Of a DNA stretch of 64,000 nt, positions 44,833-58,600 are shown piece by piece. This DNA is from Cercis canadensis. Lineage: Eukaryota > Streptophyta > Magnoliopsida > Fabales > Fabaceae. The notes beneath the pieces were generated by a model that saw only the letters and a program-made list of their open reading frames with translations, did not search any database and was not told where the DNA came from. Location of the stretch: NCBI GenBank assembly GCA_003255065.1, contig QAOA01001066.1:246900-310899 (forward strand), written 5' to 3'. The stretch's first letter is position 1. Each line of letters starts with the position of its first letter. The translations under genes were made by a program, and so were the position numbers.

Positions 44833-47800
44833 CTGGCGACTACAGTGGCTTGGAGGTTTTCTCCAAACAATGGCAGCAGCCTTGCTGCTAATGATCTGGT
44901 AATACCTCAAATCTTTGTTTGTTTGTTTTTTAATGTTGTCCCACACAATTTTATTATTTTGTAAGCCTAATAGGAGGGTAGAAGAGTTCTGGTCAGTATA
45001 AGTGTGTAATATTCTGGATCTTATGTTTTGTCAGTACATGTGGGTATATTATGCCAAATTCAGATTGCTTGGGCTAAGCAGTTCCATTTGAAAAGCATGG
45101 AAGTAGGAAAATTGTGAGATTTAATTTAGCGTATTAAGAGTGTTCTTTCTGCTATCTGTTTATCTCCCTTTCTCTTTAGAAGCAAATCTGTGGCACTTCA
45201 AATTGAGACATGTACAGTTAAACGGTATTCTGAAATTGGTGAGGAGTATTCAATTTCAGAAAGCAGACATTACATTAAACATGGAAGTCTTAGAGGATTT
45301 TTTAATTCCTGTAGGATTTGGACTCTTAATATGCTATCCTAAATGATTAAATTGTCAACTGAAACGGAAGCAGCAATTTTATTTGTTTAGTAATTTCATT
45401 TTTTTCATTGTATTGAGAAGCAATATAATGAAGTTGTGATATATTATGGTTCATTTATGTTCTATTAGGACTTAATTTCCTATCTCCTCCCCCTATTTAA
45501 TAGAACTTAATTTTCCATCACTCTTGCCTTTAATAAGGGCAAGTGCAAAGAGATCATTTTTCAAAATCACCAAATTTGTGCATGTGACATGCAGTTGAAA
45601 AAAAAAAATAAATGAAGAGAATTACTAATGCTTCTAGAGTGATCTCTATCTAATATTGTATCCAATATGTTGTTCCCAATATATTTCTTCAGTTCAATCA
45701 ACTGAATTACTTGGTCGTTTACAGACATACTATATTGACATCCTCCACTGTTCTTTGTTTGGTTGCAGGAAAGAAATGGTGAGGGGAAGGCACAAGATTC
45801 AGAGCCCCCGACTCCACATTCTGTTCTAAAGATGGGATTGAGGTCAGTTAAAACTTCATGCATGCCTAGAAATTGTGTGATAGAAGAAAAGGTCACAACC
45901 TGATAAATTTTTTGATTCAATTGCTTGCAAGGCTGCAGATCAATGCTTGTAATTTATTGTTTTCAATTCAAAAGTTATTCTTGAAGAAGCTTAAAAAAGA
46001 TGCTTCTGTTTCTGTCAAAATAAATTTTCTGTATGTTAGCATGTGATTTATTAAAACCACTTTCATCCCCTTTTTAGTAATATGACACCTAAAAGTGAAT
46101 TTCCTAATACAGTCCAAGCAAACTTCGATTATTTTAAAATCATTTTTCAAATAATGTATACAAACCTAAAAACTGATTTTCCAAAATCTATTATTCCAAA
46201 ATAAATTCTATCAAAAACCGATTCTTCACAGAATTTATTTTTTTCACAGATAATCCAAGTTACTCCAGCTTTAGAATCTTACATTGTTAAATGGTTGCAG
46301 GGAACGAAGCAGCAGCATGGAGGATCCAGATGGGACATTAGCAAGTGTTGCCCAATGCATTGAACAACTGCGTCAGAGTTCATCATCTGCGCAAGAGAAA
46401 GAGTATTCTTTGAGACAGTTATTGGAGCTTATTGATATGCGTGAAAATGCTTTCAGTGCTGTTGGATCTCACTCTCAGGCAGTTCCTGTACTTGTTTCTC
46501 TTCTGCGGTCAGGATCATTGAGTGTGAAGATACAGGCAGCTACTGTCTTGGGTTCCCTTTGTAAAGAAAATGAGCTGAGGGTGAAAGTCTTGCTTGGAGG
46601 ATGCATTCCTCCATTGCTTGGTCTACTCAAGTCCAGCTCAGCTGAAGGCCAAGTTGCTTCTGCAAAGACTATTTATGCTGTCTCTCAAGGTGGTGCTAAA
46701 GATCATGTTGGATCAAAGATTTTTTCAACTGAAGGAGTTGTACCAGTGCTCTGGGAGCAGCTTGAAAAGGGGACGAAGACAGGAAATGTAGTTGATAGTT
46801 TATTGACTGGAGCATTGAAAAACCTATCCAGCAGTACTGAGGGATTCTGGAATCTAACAATACAAGCTGGGGGAGTGGACATATTAGTGAAGTTACTGAC
46901 AACAGGACAGTGTAACACTTTAGCTAATGTGTGCTTTTTACTTGCCTGCATGATGATGGAGGATGCATCTGTTTGTTCAAAGGTGTTAACAGCGGAGGCC
47001 ACAAAACAACTTCTCAAGCTATTAGGGCCAGGTAATGATGCCCCTGTTAGGGCTGAAGCAGCTGGTGCTCTTAAATCACTTTCTGCCCAGTGCAAAGAAG
47101 CAAGGCGGGAGATAGCTAATTCTAATGGCATTCCTGCTTTGATCAATGCTACTATAGCTCCTTCTAAAGAATTCATGCAGGGTGAGTATGCTCAAGCATT
47201 ACAGGAGAATGCTATGTGCGCTCTAGCAAACATATCTGGTGGTTTGTCTTATGTCATCTCCAGCCTTGGTCAAAGCCTTGAATCATGCACCTCTCCTACC
47301 CAAATTGCTGACACATTAGGGGCTTTGGCATCAGCTCTTATGATATATGATAGCAAGGCAGAATCTACTAGAGCATCAGATTCTTTGGTAGTTGAGCAGA
47401 CATTGCTCAAGCAATTTAAACCTCGCTTGCCCTTCCTTGTGCAGGAACGAACCATTGAAGCACTAGCTAGTTTGTATGGTAACCCCATACTCTCAATCAA
47501 ACTTGCAAACTCTGATGCAAAACGTTTGCTTGTTGGTTTAATAACGATGGCTGCCAATGAAGTGCAAGATGAGCTTATAAAAGCTCTCTTGACACTGTGC
47601 AATAATGAAGGCAGTCTATGGCGTGCACTTCTAGGCCGTGAAGGAGTTCAACTCTTGATATCTCTTCTTGGGCTTTCATCAGAACAGCAGCAAGAATGTG
47701 CAGTTGCCCTTCTTTGCCTTCTATCTAATGAAAATGATGAAAGTAAATGGGCCATTACTGCTGCTGGTGGTATACCTCCACTTGTTCAAATTTTGGAGAC

Positions 47801-50800
47801 AGGATCTGCAAAAGCGAAGGAAGATTCAGCAACAATCCTTAGGAACCTGTGCAACCATAGTGAAGATATACGTGCTTGTGTTGAAAGTGCTGATGCTGTT
47901 CCTGCACTACTGTGGCTATTGAAGAATGGAAGCCCAAATGGAAAGGAGATAGCAGCGAAGACTTTAAATCATTTAATTCATAAATCTGATACTGCAACTA
48001 TCAGTCAGCTTACAGCTTTATTAACTAGTGATCAACCTGAGTCTAAGGTTTATGTTTTGGATGCCTTGAGAAGTATGCTTTCTGTTGTTCCCTTTAGCGA
48101 CATTCTACGTGAAGGTAGTGCTGCAAGTGATGCAATTAATACAATGATAAAAATATTGAGCTCCACAAAGGAAGAAACTCAGGCAAAGTCCGCATCAGCT
48201 CTGGCAGGAATTTTTGAAATAAGGAAAGACTTGCGTGAAAGCAGCATTGCTGTTAAAACTCTTTGTTCAGCCATGAAATTGCTTAATGTTGAATCTGAAA
48301 GTATCCTAATGGAGTCGTCACGCTGCCTGGCTGCAATATTTCTTTCCATCAAAGAGAACAGGGATGTAGCTGCTGTTGCTAGAGATGCATTGGTCCCCTT
48401 AGTTGTGCTAGCTAACTCTTCCGTTTTGGAAGTTGCAGAATTGGCAACATGTGCCGTGGCAAATCTTATTTTGGATGGTGAAATTTCAGAGAAAGCTGTT
48501 GTGGAAGAAGTTATATTACCTGCAACCAGAGTATTATGCGAAGGCACAATTTCTGGACAAACCCATGCTGCAGCTGCAATTGCTCGCCTATTGCATTCTC
48601 GGCGAGTTGATTATGCTGTAACTGATTGTGTAAATCGTGCTGGCACTGTTCTTGCTTTAGTTTCTTTCCTAGATTCTGCTATTAGTGGAGCTGTTGCCAC
48701 ATCAGAGGCTTTGGAAGCACTTGCCATTCTGTCCAGGTCAGAAGAGACCAATGCACATGTCAAACCTGCATGGGCAGTATTGGCTGAATTCCCTAAAAGC
48801 ATAAGGCCAATAGTCTTGTCTATTGCTGATTCGACACCCATGTTGCAGGATAAAGCTATCCAGATATTATCTCGATTATGCAAGGATCAGCCTGTTGTTT
48901 TAGGAGAAACTGTTGCTACTGCCTCTGGATCTATATTATCATCAATAGCTAAGAGGATAGTCTGTTCCACAAATATTAAGGTCAAAATTGGGGGAGCTGC
49001 CCTACTCATTTGTGCTGCAAAAGTAAATCACCAGAGACTGGTGGAAGATCTGAATCAATCAAACTTGTGTGCTGATCTTATCCAGTCTCTTGTTATGCTT
49101 GTTTCTGCAGAGGCTTCTTTGGGTAATCAGGGTGCTGACAGCGAGGAATGCATCAGCATTTGCAGGAATACAAAAGAAGCCAACGTTGGTCAATCCATTA
49201 CAGGCACAGCCATTATATATGGCGCCAACTTAGCTATATGGTTACTGTCTGTTCTTGCTTGTCATGATGAAAAAAGTAAAACTGCAATTATGGAGGCTGG
49301 AGCAATTGAGGTTCTCACTGATAGGATCTCAAACTGTTTCTCACAATATACTCAGGTATTTAAGTTCCTTCATCAGCTTTCTTTTCAGTCAATCAGATAG
49401 AAATAGACAGTGAATCTGATTCTGATCATTGTAAAAATTCTTTTTTGTACATAAAGGCATTCTAAGTGGTCTGTTCCTAATAATTCTCACCTTACTGATG
49501 TTTTGATAGTTAAATGTTGAAAACAAATTCACGTATGATTATTATTTCTGTATATCAACCTTTGTTTGCTCTGTTATGGCGATCATGCAGATGGATTATA
49601 AAGAAGATAGCAGCATGTGGATTTGTGCTTTGTTGTTGGCAATATTATTTCAAGATAGAGATATCATACGAGCACATGCAACCATGAAATCCATACCAGC
49701 ACTTGCAAATTTATTGAAGTCAGAGGAATCAGCAAATAGATACTTTGCTGCACAATCAATAGCTAGCCTAGTCTGTAATGGTAGCAGGGGAACACTTCTG
49801 TCTGTCGCAAATTCTGGTGCAGCTGGTGGACTTATCTCTTTGCTTGGTTGTGCTGATACTGATATACAGGATTTGCTGGATTTGTCAGAGGAATTCTATT
49901 TGGTGCGTTATCCTGATCAAGTTGCTCTTGAGAGGTTGTTTAGAGTTGATGACATAAGGGTTGGTGCCACTTCTCGGAAGGCAATACCTGCCCTTGTTGA
50001 TCTGCTCAAACCAATTCCAGATCGCCCAGGAGCACCATTTTTAGCACTTGGGCTTCTGACTCAGCTTGCTAGAGATTGTCCATCAAATAAGATTGTAATG
50101 GTAGAGTCTGGGGCCTTGGAGGCACTTTCTAAGTATCTTTCACTGGGTCCACAAGATGCAACTGAAGAAGCTGCTACTGATCTGTTAGGAAATTTGTTCA
50201 GCAGTGCTGAGATACGGAGACATGAGTCGGCATTTGGTGCTGTTACTCAACTTGTAGCTGTCCTACGCTTAGGTGGAAGAGGTGCAAGGTATAGTGCTGC
50301 GAAAGCCTTGGAAAGTTTATTCTCAGCTGACCACATCAGGAATGCAGAGACTGCTCGACAAGCTGTTCAACCATTGGTGGAGATTCTAAATACTGGTTTA
50401 GAGAGGGAGCAGCATGCTGCAATCGCTGCATTGGTTAGGCTACTGAGTGAAAATCCATCAAGGGCGCTTGCTGTTGCAGATGTTGAAATGAATGCGGTGG
50501 ATGTACTTTGCAGGATCCTTTCATCAAATTGTTCTATTGACCTCAAAGGGGATGCTGCTGAATTATGTTGTGTTCTTTTTGGGAATACAAGGATCAGATC
50601 CACGATGGCTGCTGCACGCTGTGTTGAACCTCTAGTCTCTCTCCTTGTCACTGAGTTTAGTCCTGCTCAGCATTCAGTTGTCCGTGCATTGGATAGGCTT
50701 GTTGATGATGAACAACTGGCAGAACTAGTTGCTGCACATGGTGCAGTAATTCCTCTTGTTGGCCTACTCTATGGTAAAAATTATGTGCTTCATGAGGCCA

Positions 50801-53800
50801 TTTCTAGAGCTCTTGTCAAGTTAGGGAAAGACAGGCCTGCTTGTAAAATGGAAATGGTGAAAGCTGGAGTTATTGAAAGCATACTTGACATCCTTCATGA
50901 AGCACCTGACTATCTATGTGCAGCTTTTGCAGAATTGCTGCGTATATTGACCAATAATGCTAGCATAGCTAAAGGACCATCTGCTGCTAAAGTGGTTGAA
51001 CCCCTATTTTTGTTGCTGACAAGACAAGAATTTGGGCCTGATGGACAGCATAGTGCATTGCAGGTTTTAGTTAATATCTTAGAACATCCTCAATGTCGTG
51101 CAGACTATACATTGACCTCTCACCAAGCTATTGAACCACTTATCCCCTTGCTTGATTCTCCAATATCAGCAGTGCAACAGTTGGCTGCTGAACTTCTCTC
51201 GCATCTACTTTTGGAAGAACACCTTCAGAAGGATCCAGTGACACAACAAGTAATTGGCCCTCTTATACGAGTTCTTGGTTCTGGAGTACACATATTGCAG
51301 CAGAGAGCTGTGAAGGCCCTTGTCAGTATTGCACTAACATGGCCAAATGAAATTGCAAAAGAAGGTGGTGTTATTGAAATTTCCAAAGTGATACTGCAAG
51401 CTGATCCTTCCCTTCCTCATGCTTTATGGGAGTCTGCTGCCTCTGTTTTGGCAAGTATTCTGCAATTTAGTTCTGAGTTCTACTTGGAAGTGCCTGTTGC
51501 TGTGTTGGTAAGGTTGCTTCGATCTGGCTCAGAGAGCACAGTTATTGGAGCGTTAAATGCTCTTCTAGTGTTGGAAAGTGATGATGGAACTAGTGCAGAA
51601 GCAATGGCTGAAAGTGGTGCCATAGAGGCTCTCTTGGAACTTCTACGATCTCATCAGTGCGAGGAAACTGCTGCAAGACTCTTGGAAGTATTGCTGAACA
51701 ATGTAAAGATCCGAGAAACAAAAGCTACTAAATCAGCCATCTTACCGTTGTCCCAGTACCTCTTGGATCCACAAACCCAAGCACAGCAGCCAAGGTTACT
51801 GGCAACTTTGGCTCTTGGTGATCTGTTCCAGAATGAGGGTCTTGCCCGGACAGCTGATGCAGTTTCAGCCTGTCGTGCTTTAGTAAATGTGCTTGAAGAC
51901 CAGCCGACAGAAGAAATGAAAGTTGTAGCCATATGTGCTTTGCAAAACCTTGTAATGTACAGTCGATCAAATAAAAGAGCAGTTGCTGAGGCTGGTGGTG
52001 TTCAGGTTGTATTGGATCTGATAGGTTCAAGTGATCCAGAAACATCTCTTCAGGCTGCAATGTTTGTTAAACTTCTCTTCTCTAATCATACCATTCAAGA
52101 GTACGCTTCTAGTGAAACTGTCAGAGCAATAACTGGTGAGTTTTTCTTTGCTTATCATGCAGTGTTTGCTGTTTGGGTGATTGAAGGCCTTAATAGTTGT
52201 TTTTATTGTGAACGACTGCATAATTGCATATCCTTATTTTACTCACATATAAAAGTATGTATTTGTTACTTCAGATGTGACTACTTTTGGTGCAAATTTT
52301 GTTGTCCTTCCAGGAGTTAATGAACAGTCATGGCAATTGCTTTTTGTGTTACTTTAGTGAGCCAAGCACGTCATTGGTTTTTAAAAAATAATAAAATTGA
52401 CTGTTGTAAATTATATAAGGTTACATGTGAAGAACCTAATAGAACTCTTAAATTATAGCAGTCTGATATTTCATTATTACTGATTGATGATAGAACCAAG
52501 CATTTAGAGAGAATTTACACAATGAAGGCATAAATAGTAAAACTAGTGGCTTGTGCACTTCTCCTAATTGCTGCATTACTTGAACAACTCGACTCTATTT
52601 GTGAAATGTGACCTTTTGTAGCAAAAAAATGTGCACTGATAAAATGCAGGTTGAACATTTAAAGCCTAAATTATATTGCTAAACATGCTGTTTTTAATTA
52701 TACTCGATTGATGATGCTATTTGTTTAAGTTGCTGCACCATGCAAGGAGAACACCCTTTTCTTTCCCCTCTCTCTGTGGTGTATAAACATGGTCTAACAA
52801 AGTTTTTATGGTCTTGCAGCTGCTATTGAAAAAGATTTATGGGCTACTGGAACTGTGAATGATGAGTATCTGAAAGCCTTGAATGCTCTTTTTAGCAACT
52901 TCCCACGACTAAGAGCAACAGAGCCTGCAACACTTAGCATTCCCCATCTGGTTACATCCTTAAAGACAGGCTCAGAGGCCACTCAAGAAGCTGCCTTAGA
53001 TGCACTTTTTCTTCTCAGGCAAGCTTGGTCCGCTTGCCCAGCAGATATTTCGAGAGCTCAGTCAATAGCAGCTGCAGATGCTATTCCTTTGCTGCAGTAC
53101 TTAATCCAGTCTGGCCCACCTCGCTTTCAGGAGAAGGCAGAATTTTTATTGCAGTGTTTGCCAGGGACATTGGTCGTGATCATCAAGCGTGGGAACAATA
53201 TGAAGCAGTCAGTTGGAAACCCCAGTGTTTTTTGTAAGCTTACACTTGGCAATACCCCTCCAAGGCAAACCAAGGTAAAATGCTTTTGTTTATAATTCCA
53301 TTCTTACCTGTAATCTTTCGTTTTTTTTTTTTCTAAAGTGAAAATTTATTCTTGATTGAATATGTCTTACAAATTTGTATCGCTTACTTTATCTTATTTG
53401 TCTGGAAAGTTGAGTTTAATCAAATAGTATATTGGTAATAACCATGACAATGTCCTGATCAGGTTGTCTCAACTGGCCCTAATCCGGAGTGGGATGAGAG
53501 CTTTTCATGGTCATTTGAGAGTCCTCCAAAAGGCCAGAAGCTTCATATTTCTTGCAAAAATAAGAGCAAAATGGGAAAGGTAAATGGAGGAAACATGAAA
53601 GCATTGTTTTCATCTTCCAAATATTTCCCCCCTTTAAATGAGCTTTCGCTTAACCTATCTATTGTGATCTGATGACAGAGTTCATTTGGAAAAGTAACAA
53701 TCCAGATTGATCGGGTTGTAATGCTAGGAGCGGTAGCTGGAGAGTACACTCTATTGCCGGAAAGTAAAAGTGGTCCCTCAAGGAATCTAGAAATAGAATT

Positions 53801-53819
53801 TCAGTGGTCTAACAAGTGA
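44833..53819 (+). CDS. CSI1: Cellulose synthase-interactive protein CSI1 (ARM repeats + C2)
   Basis: Coding exons 44833-44898, 45769-45842, 46301-49355, 49591-52135, 52820-53274, 53463-53579 and 53679-53819 join in frame to 2150 codons, about the length I recall for Arabidopsis CSI1/POM2 (At2g22125). Nearly the whole protein is armadillo repeats (for example [34 protein letters not shown]). The last 130 residues form a C2 domain ([35 protein letters not shown]). CSI1 links cellulose synthase complexes at the plasma membrane to cortical microtubules and guides their tracks and delivery. The N-terminal peptide [20 protein letters not shown] corresponds to the start of relatives, but the first codon is CTG, not ATG, and TGA closes the frame 33 bases upstream. 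The next in-frame ATG is 45832, which would give 2107 residues. Splicing and the core protein are secure; the start is not. Confidence 0.95.
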
Positions 53820-55632
53820 TATACGTTACCGAGTTTAGTTTCAAGCTAAAAATTGCGTCATTAAGGAACATGGTCGGAAAGAAATTTTTTGGATTATATA
53901 TCATGTTAGTGTATATAGCAGCTGTTGTTTTATTTTTCGTTTATAGTCCCAAACAGATTCATTTGTGTACCAAAAAAAAAAAAAAAAAAAANTGTACAAA
54001 AAAAAAAAAAAAAAAAAAAACAGATTCATTTGTCACAGTATTCTTTTGTTACTTGATCCTTCATTTCCTCAGATGAAGAGATTAAGCCTTCTTCGGGTTT
54101 CTTGTATGATTTTTGCGTGTTGTCAATTTACAGAAAAATAATGAGGTTGCTTATGCTTTTGGGGTTGTATACCTTTTGTATTTGCAACTAAACCGAATAT
54201 AAAATATCAATTGCATAAAGATTTGACATATTGTTATATGCGATTACTTTTTCCTGTAATGCAGCCAATGGGATTTTATTAGAACCATTAAGCAATACGC
54301 AATTAAGTCTAAACTCTTTTTTAAAAAAAAATTGGAAAAATATTTGGCAGTTACTGAAAAAAAAAAANAAAAAAAAAAAAGAGACATAAGAATCATATCA
54401 ACTGATTCAGTGGTAAAAAAAAAATATATATATCAATTGATTCGAACTATTTTTCTTCAAGCTTTATAACTTACCATATGTAAGCATTATGTTCATATGT
54501 TTCTGGTCTGGTACAGTGTCTACTATGTCTGGTACAGTGTCTATTGTTATATCAATTGTTTGTTATACTTTTTGAACATGTAAAAATCACTAAACATGTC
54601 AATAGCCACATAGCATATTTGCATGAAACATGCCATTAAGCTATTGCTATTGGCGTGTTCCTTTATAATCTTTTTATATCATATTTTAGTTTTTATACAG
54701 TAACTTTTTCATGTCCCTTCATTGTCGTGTCTACATTGACTTGCAACTTTTTACTTTTTTTTTTTATTCTTAAAATGCAACAAGAGAGGATACGCTATGA
54801 GATTATCGGCGTATCTGACGTAAACATATTGCACGACTATATGAGCGTCTGGTGATCTTTATATATCAATTATATATTTTTTAAAATTATAATATTAAAA
54901 TAATTAAATTAAAAATTATTATAAATTAATAAATTTATTTGTAAAATATAATATTCATACCAAGAACTTAATAAAATTCAGTAATTCAAATTTTTTTTTT
55001 TTTGCCTGATTTGTATTAAAAAGGAATAAACTAAAGCCGTGGACCCCCATCCCGGTGTCAGACAAGTGGAGCCCGGCTATGAAAACCCGTTGCTTTCTCT
55101 GACACGTAAAGATAAGGGTGGGGTCACAAGCGTGGCGTCTCCTCGCGGCATAGTCCTCCTAACCCCAAAAGCCTCATAAATGCTAATCATAATCTTTCCA
55201 CCCCACAGGTTACTTTTGATTTTGATTAATTAATTAACCCGTAATTTTATTATTTTTTTTTATCGAAAAAATGTTTGTTTTTCTAAACAATCCGTCACAC
55301 TTACACAGGAAACATAGACAGAGAGAGGGACGATGCACACTGCCGCAGTGCGCAGCGCACGATACCATTTTGCGGTGATATCTTATTCATACCACTAGAG
55401 TCTACAGTCTACAGACTCTACACTGCTTCGCTCCTTTGCTACTTCCGACCAATATTCGAATCCCTCCAAAGTCAAAACCCAGTATTTGTAGGTTCGCTTC
55501 AGTGGTTTCTTCCTCCCAACACAAACTCAGAATCACAAAAGCTATCTGAAAAAAAAAATTGGAGGACGATCGGAAAATTCCTAGATCTCGACCTCCGAGG
55601 CTTTCTGATCGTCGAGGTCCGAGTGGCCGGCC
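53820..55632. other. Intergenic region between CSI1 and the aspartyl protease
   Basis: Contains the CSI1 3' UTR, an A-rich insertion flanked by a 16-bp direct repeat (53951-54033, with one N), a second A-run with one N at 54,368, and an AT-rich stretch. From about 55,030 the sequence is GC-richer and is probably the protease promoter and leader. Confidence 0.6.
53951..54033 (+). mobile_element. A-rich insertion flanked by a 16-bp direct repeat
   Basis: AAACAGATTCATTTGT occurs at 53951-53966 and again at 54018-54033. Between them are gtacc, a poly-A run with an N at 53,992, tgtac and a second poly-A run. A long direct repeat around an A-rich insert is the mark of LINE-type retroposition, but the N means an assembly or slippage artefact is possible. 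Confidence 0.35.
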
Positions 55633-58600
55633 ATGGGGACTCGGTGGCTGTTGGTACTGGCAATGATGTGTCTACTCGTTAAGACTGCAATGCCTATAAC
55701 ATTCTCTGCGAGGTTGATCCATCGGTTTTCCCAAGAAATGAAGGCGCTTAAGGTTTCGAGTATGGGACATGACAATGCCTCTGTTGCATGGCCAAAGCCC
55801 AGGAGTATGGAGTACTACCAGATGCTTCTCACCACTGACTTTCTCCGCCACAAGATGAAGCTTGGAGCTCACTATCAGCTGCTTTTCCCGTCTCATGGCA
55901 GCAAAACGATGTCGTTCGGAAACGATTTTGGCTGGTAAGTCTCTGTTTTTTTTTTTAAAAAAAAAAAAATTAATTTTTTTTTTTTTGGCCCTTTTCGTTG
56001 GATGCTGACCTTTTTGACTGCCTTGATGACCATATTCTTTTCTTCCTTTGAAAGGATACAGGAAACATGTTATGTTTTTCAAGTATGAATTATGGATTAT
56101 ATCTTTAGATGTAGTTTCACGTAATTACAATGGTTTTCTAATATTGATTTTCGTTCTCGAGAAACATTAAAATGATTCCACCGTGCGATCAAAAGTAAAC
56201 TGTTAATCATAGAATTTCGGATATTGAGTAGATTATATTTCTGTTTTGTTTGTTTGAATAGAACTTTCTGGCAAAAGTTTTCCCTGTCAATAATCAATAT
56301 TTAGGGGGTGAAATCAGAAATTTTGCATCAGAAAAAGTTACTAAGCTCACAAATAATTTGGGAAAAAAATGTTCCTCGAGCTTTCTGTATGATATAATGT
56401 GCGTATTGTTCCTTTTCGAGGCACATAACATCAACGAAGTTGAGCTTTAGGAGGGGGCGCCTGCTTAGTACAGAACCATCTTAATGATAATGATGAAATT
56501 ACTCCAAAACCTTATTTTTCAACAATACTTAAAACGTAATCATAAACAGCACATAGTTTTTTTTTTTTAAGAAAAAAAGATCTGCTAAAGACTCGTAACT
56601 TTTCCAATTAAGCATGCTTCATCCTGGGCTCATATTTTTCTAAATATAATCGTCTTTTGTTCAAAAGCTATGCTGTTGTAACACCTTTGAACGAAGATAT
56701 CTGACTGAAAGTAAATCATTTGTGAAGCTAGATGGATGTAAATCAGTCACCTTCAATCGATCCTTATTTAATTTTGTGAGTCTTTGATGATGGTTTGCAA
56801 GTAATAATTGTATGCAAGGTTCTTAAATTTTCTTGCTATATTTTTTAGGTTACATTACGCATGGATAGATATAGGGACTCCAAGTACTTCATTTCTTGTG
56901 GCATTGGATGCTGGGAGCGATCTCCTTTGGGTTCCCTGTAATTGCATACAGTGTGCTCCCTTATCAGCAAGCAATTATGGCAGTCTGGTAGGCCCACTGT
57001 CTCACCTTTTGTTTAACTATTTTTTGATCAACAGACATATTTCCTCATTTTATATCATAGTTTTAATTTTTTCTACTTTGCATAGAACCTTTTTGTCATG
57101 TAATTGTTTATTAGGTGCTCGTTGCTACATCTTCATCCCGATTTTCAGTTTATATGGTATAATGAAACTAGCTATTTAGATCTTGAATTTTTTTTTTTTT
57201 AAAAGAGTGCCTTTCCGTCTAGGAACTCCCTGAAGATTTGTATTACCCCATTGCTTGTATAAGGCAACGCATTTTTCTGCAATGATGTTCAGCATATTAG
57301 GATGGAGACCAAGTATTACAAGCAATTGATTACTGGTCAGTTTCCATGTAAAGTATTAGAACAGTATACAACTGGAGCAAGCAATTGATTACTGGTCAGT
57401 TTCCATGTAAAGTATTAGAACAGTATACAACTGGAGCAAGCAATCTGGTAGTTTAAAGTAAACATGTGAGAACTATCTCGGTGTCAATCTTCAATCTGAG
57501 TGTAATGTAACATGGGATAACACTTCCCTGTCTTGGTGCATATGTTCCAATGAAGTTGTAAAGTCAAAGCTAAGACTTGGTAACAGGTTTAGCACTTATT
57601 TCCAATAATTGATTGGCAGGTGCTCCCTCATATATGGGGCATCTATTATGCAGGATAGAGATCTGAATGAGTATACTCCATCTCGTTCAAAGTCCAGTAA
57701 GCATCTATCTTGCAGCCATCAGTTATGTGAACTAGGTTCAACCTGTAAAAGTTCCAAGCAGCAATGTCCTTACATGATCAACTACTTCTCAGAGAATACA
57801 TCAAGTTCTGGATTGTTAGTTGAGGACATATTGCATCTTGCATCAGGTGGTGACGGCGTATCAAACTCTTCTGTTCAGGCTCCAGTCATTATAGGGTGTG
57901 GCTGACTGATCCTTTTCTTGTCACTTAAACAATACTTTGCCTACTGGTGGTGATTCTTTTATATTTTAGGAAAAAAACAAAGCTGTCACTAATTTTTCAC
58001 CTGACATCTATTTTAACAAATGCAGGTGTGGTATGAAACAAAGTGGTAATTATTTGGATGGGGTTGCTCCTGATGGTCTTCTGGGTTTGGGACCAGGGGA
58101 GATATCAGTTCCGAGTTTTCTTGCTAAATCAGGATTAATCCAAAATTCCTTCTCTATGTGCTTTGATGAAGATGATTCTGGTAGAATATTTTTTGGGGAT
58201 CAGGGATCAGCCATTCAACAGTCTACTGCATTCTTGCCTGTGGAAGGAACATAGTATGGTTGATTGACAATATTTTCTTTACACTTAAATAGTTTACAAG
58301 AATCCATTATGTTAAATATGATTGATTTCTTGACCCAGTTCAACCTACATTATTGGAGTGGAGGCATCTTGTATCAGGAATTCTTGTCTTAAGATGACAA
58401 GTTTCAAGGCACTGGTTGATAGTGGAACATCATTCACATTTCTTCCAGGTCATGTGTATCAAGCAATAGCTGAAGAGGTATTTCAGTTTTGTGAGTTTTT
58501 GGTTGTACATTCTTTGTCAGCCTTGTGATATAATTCTATTTGTACCAGTTTGACCAGCAAGTGAATGCTTCAAGATCTAGTTTTGAAGGATCTCCTTGGG

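Noticed and set aside
46696-48883. Several minus-strand and alternate-frame ORFs inside CSI1
   Set aside because: Overlap a conserved 1000-residue armadillo-repeat frame; shadows.
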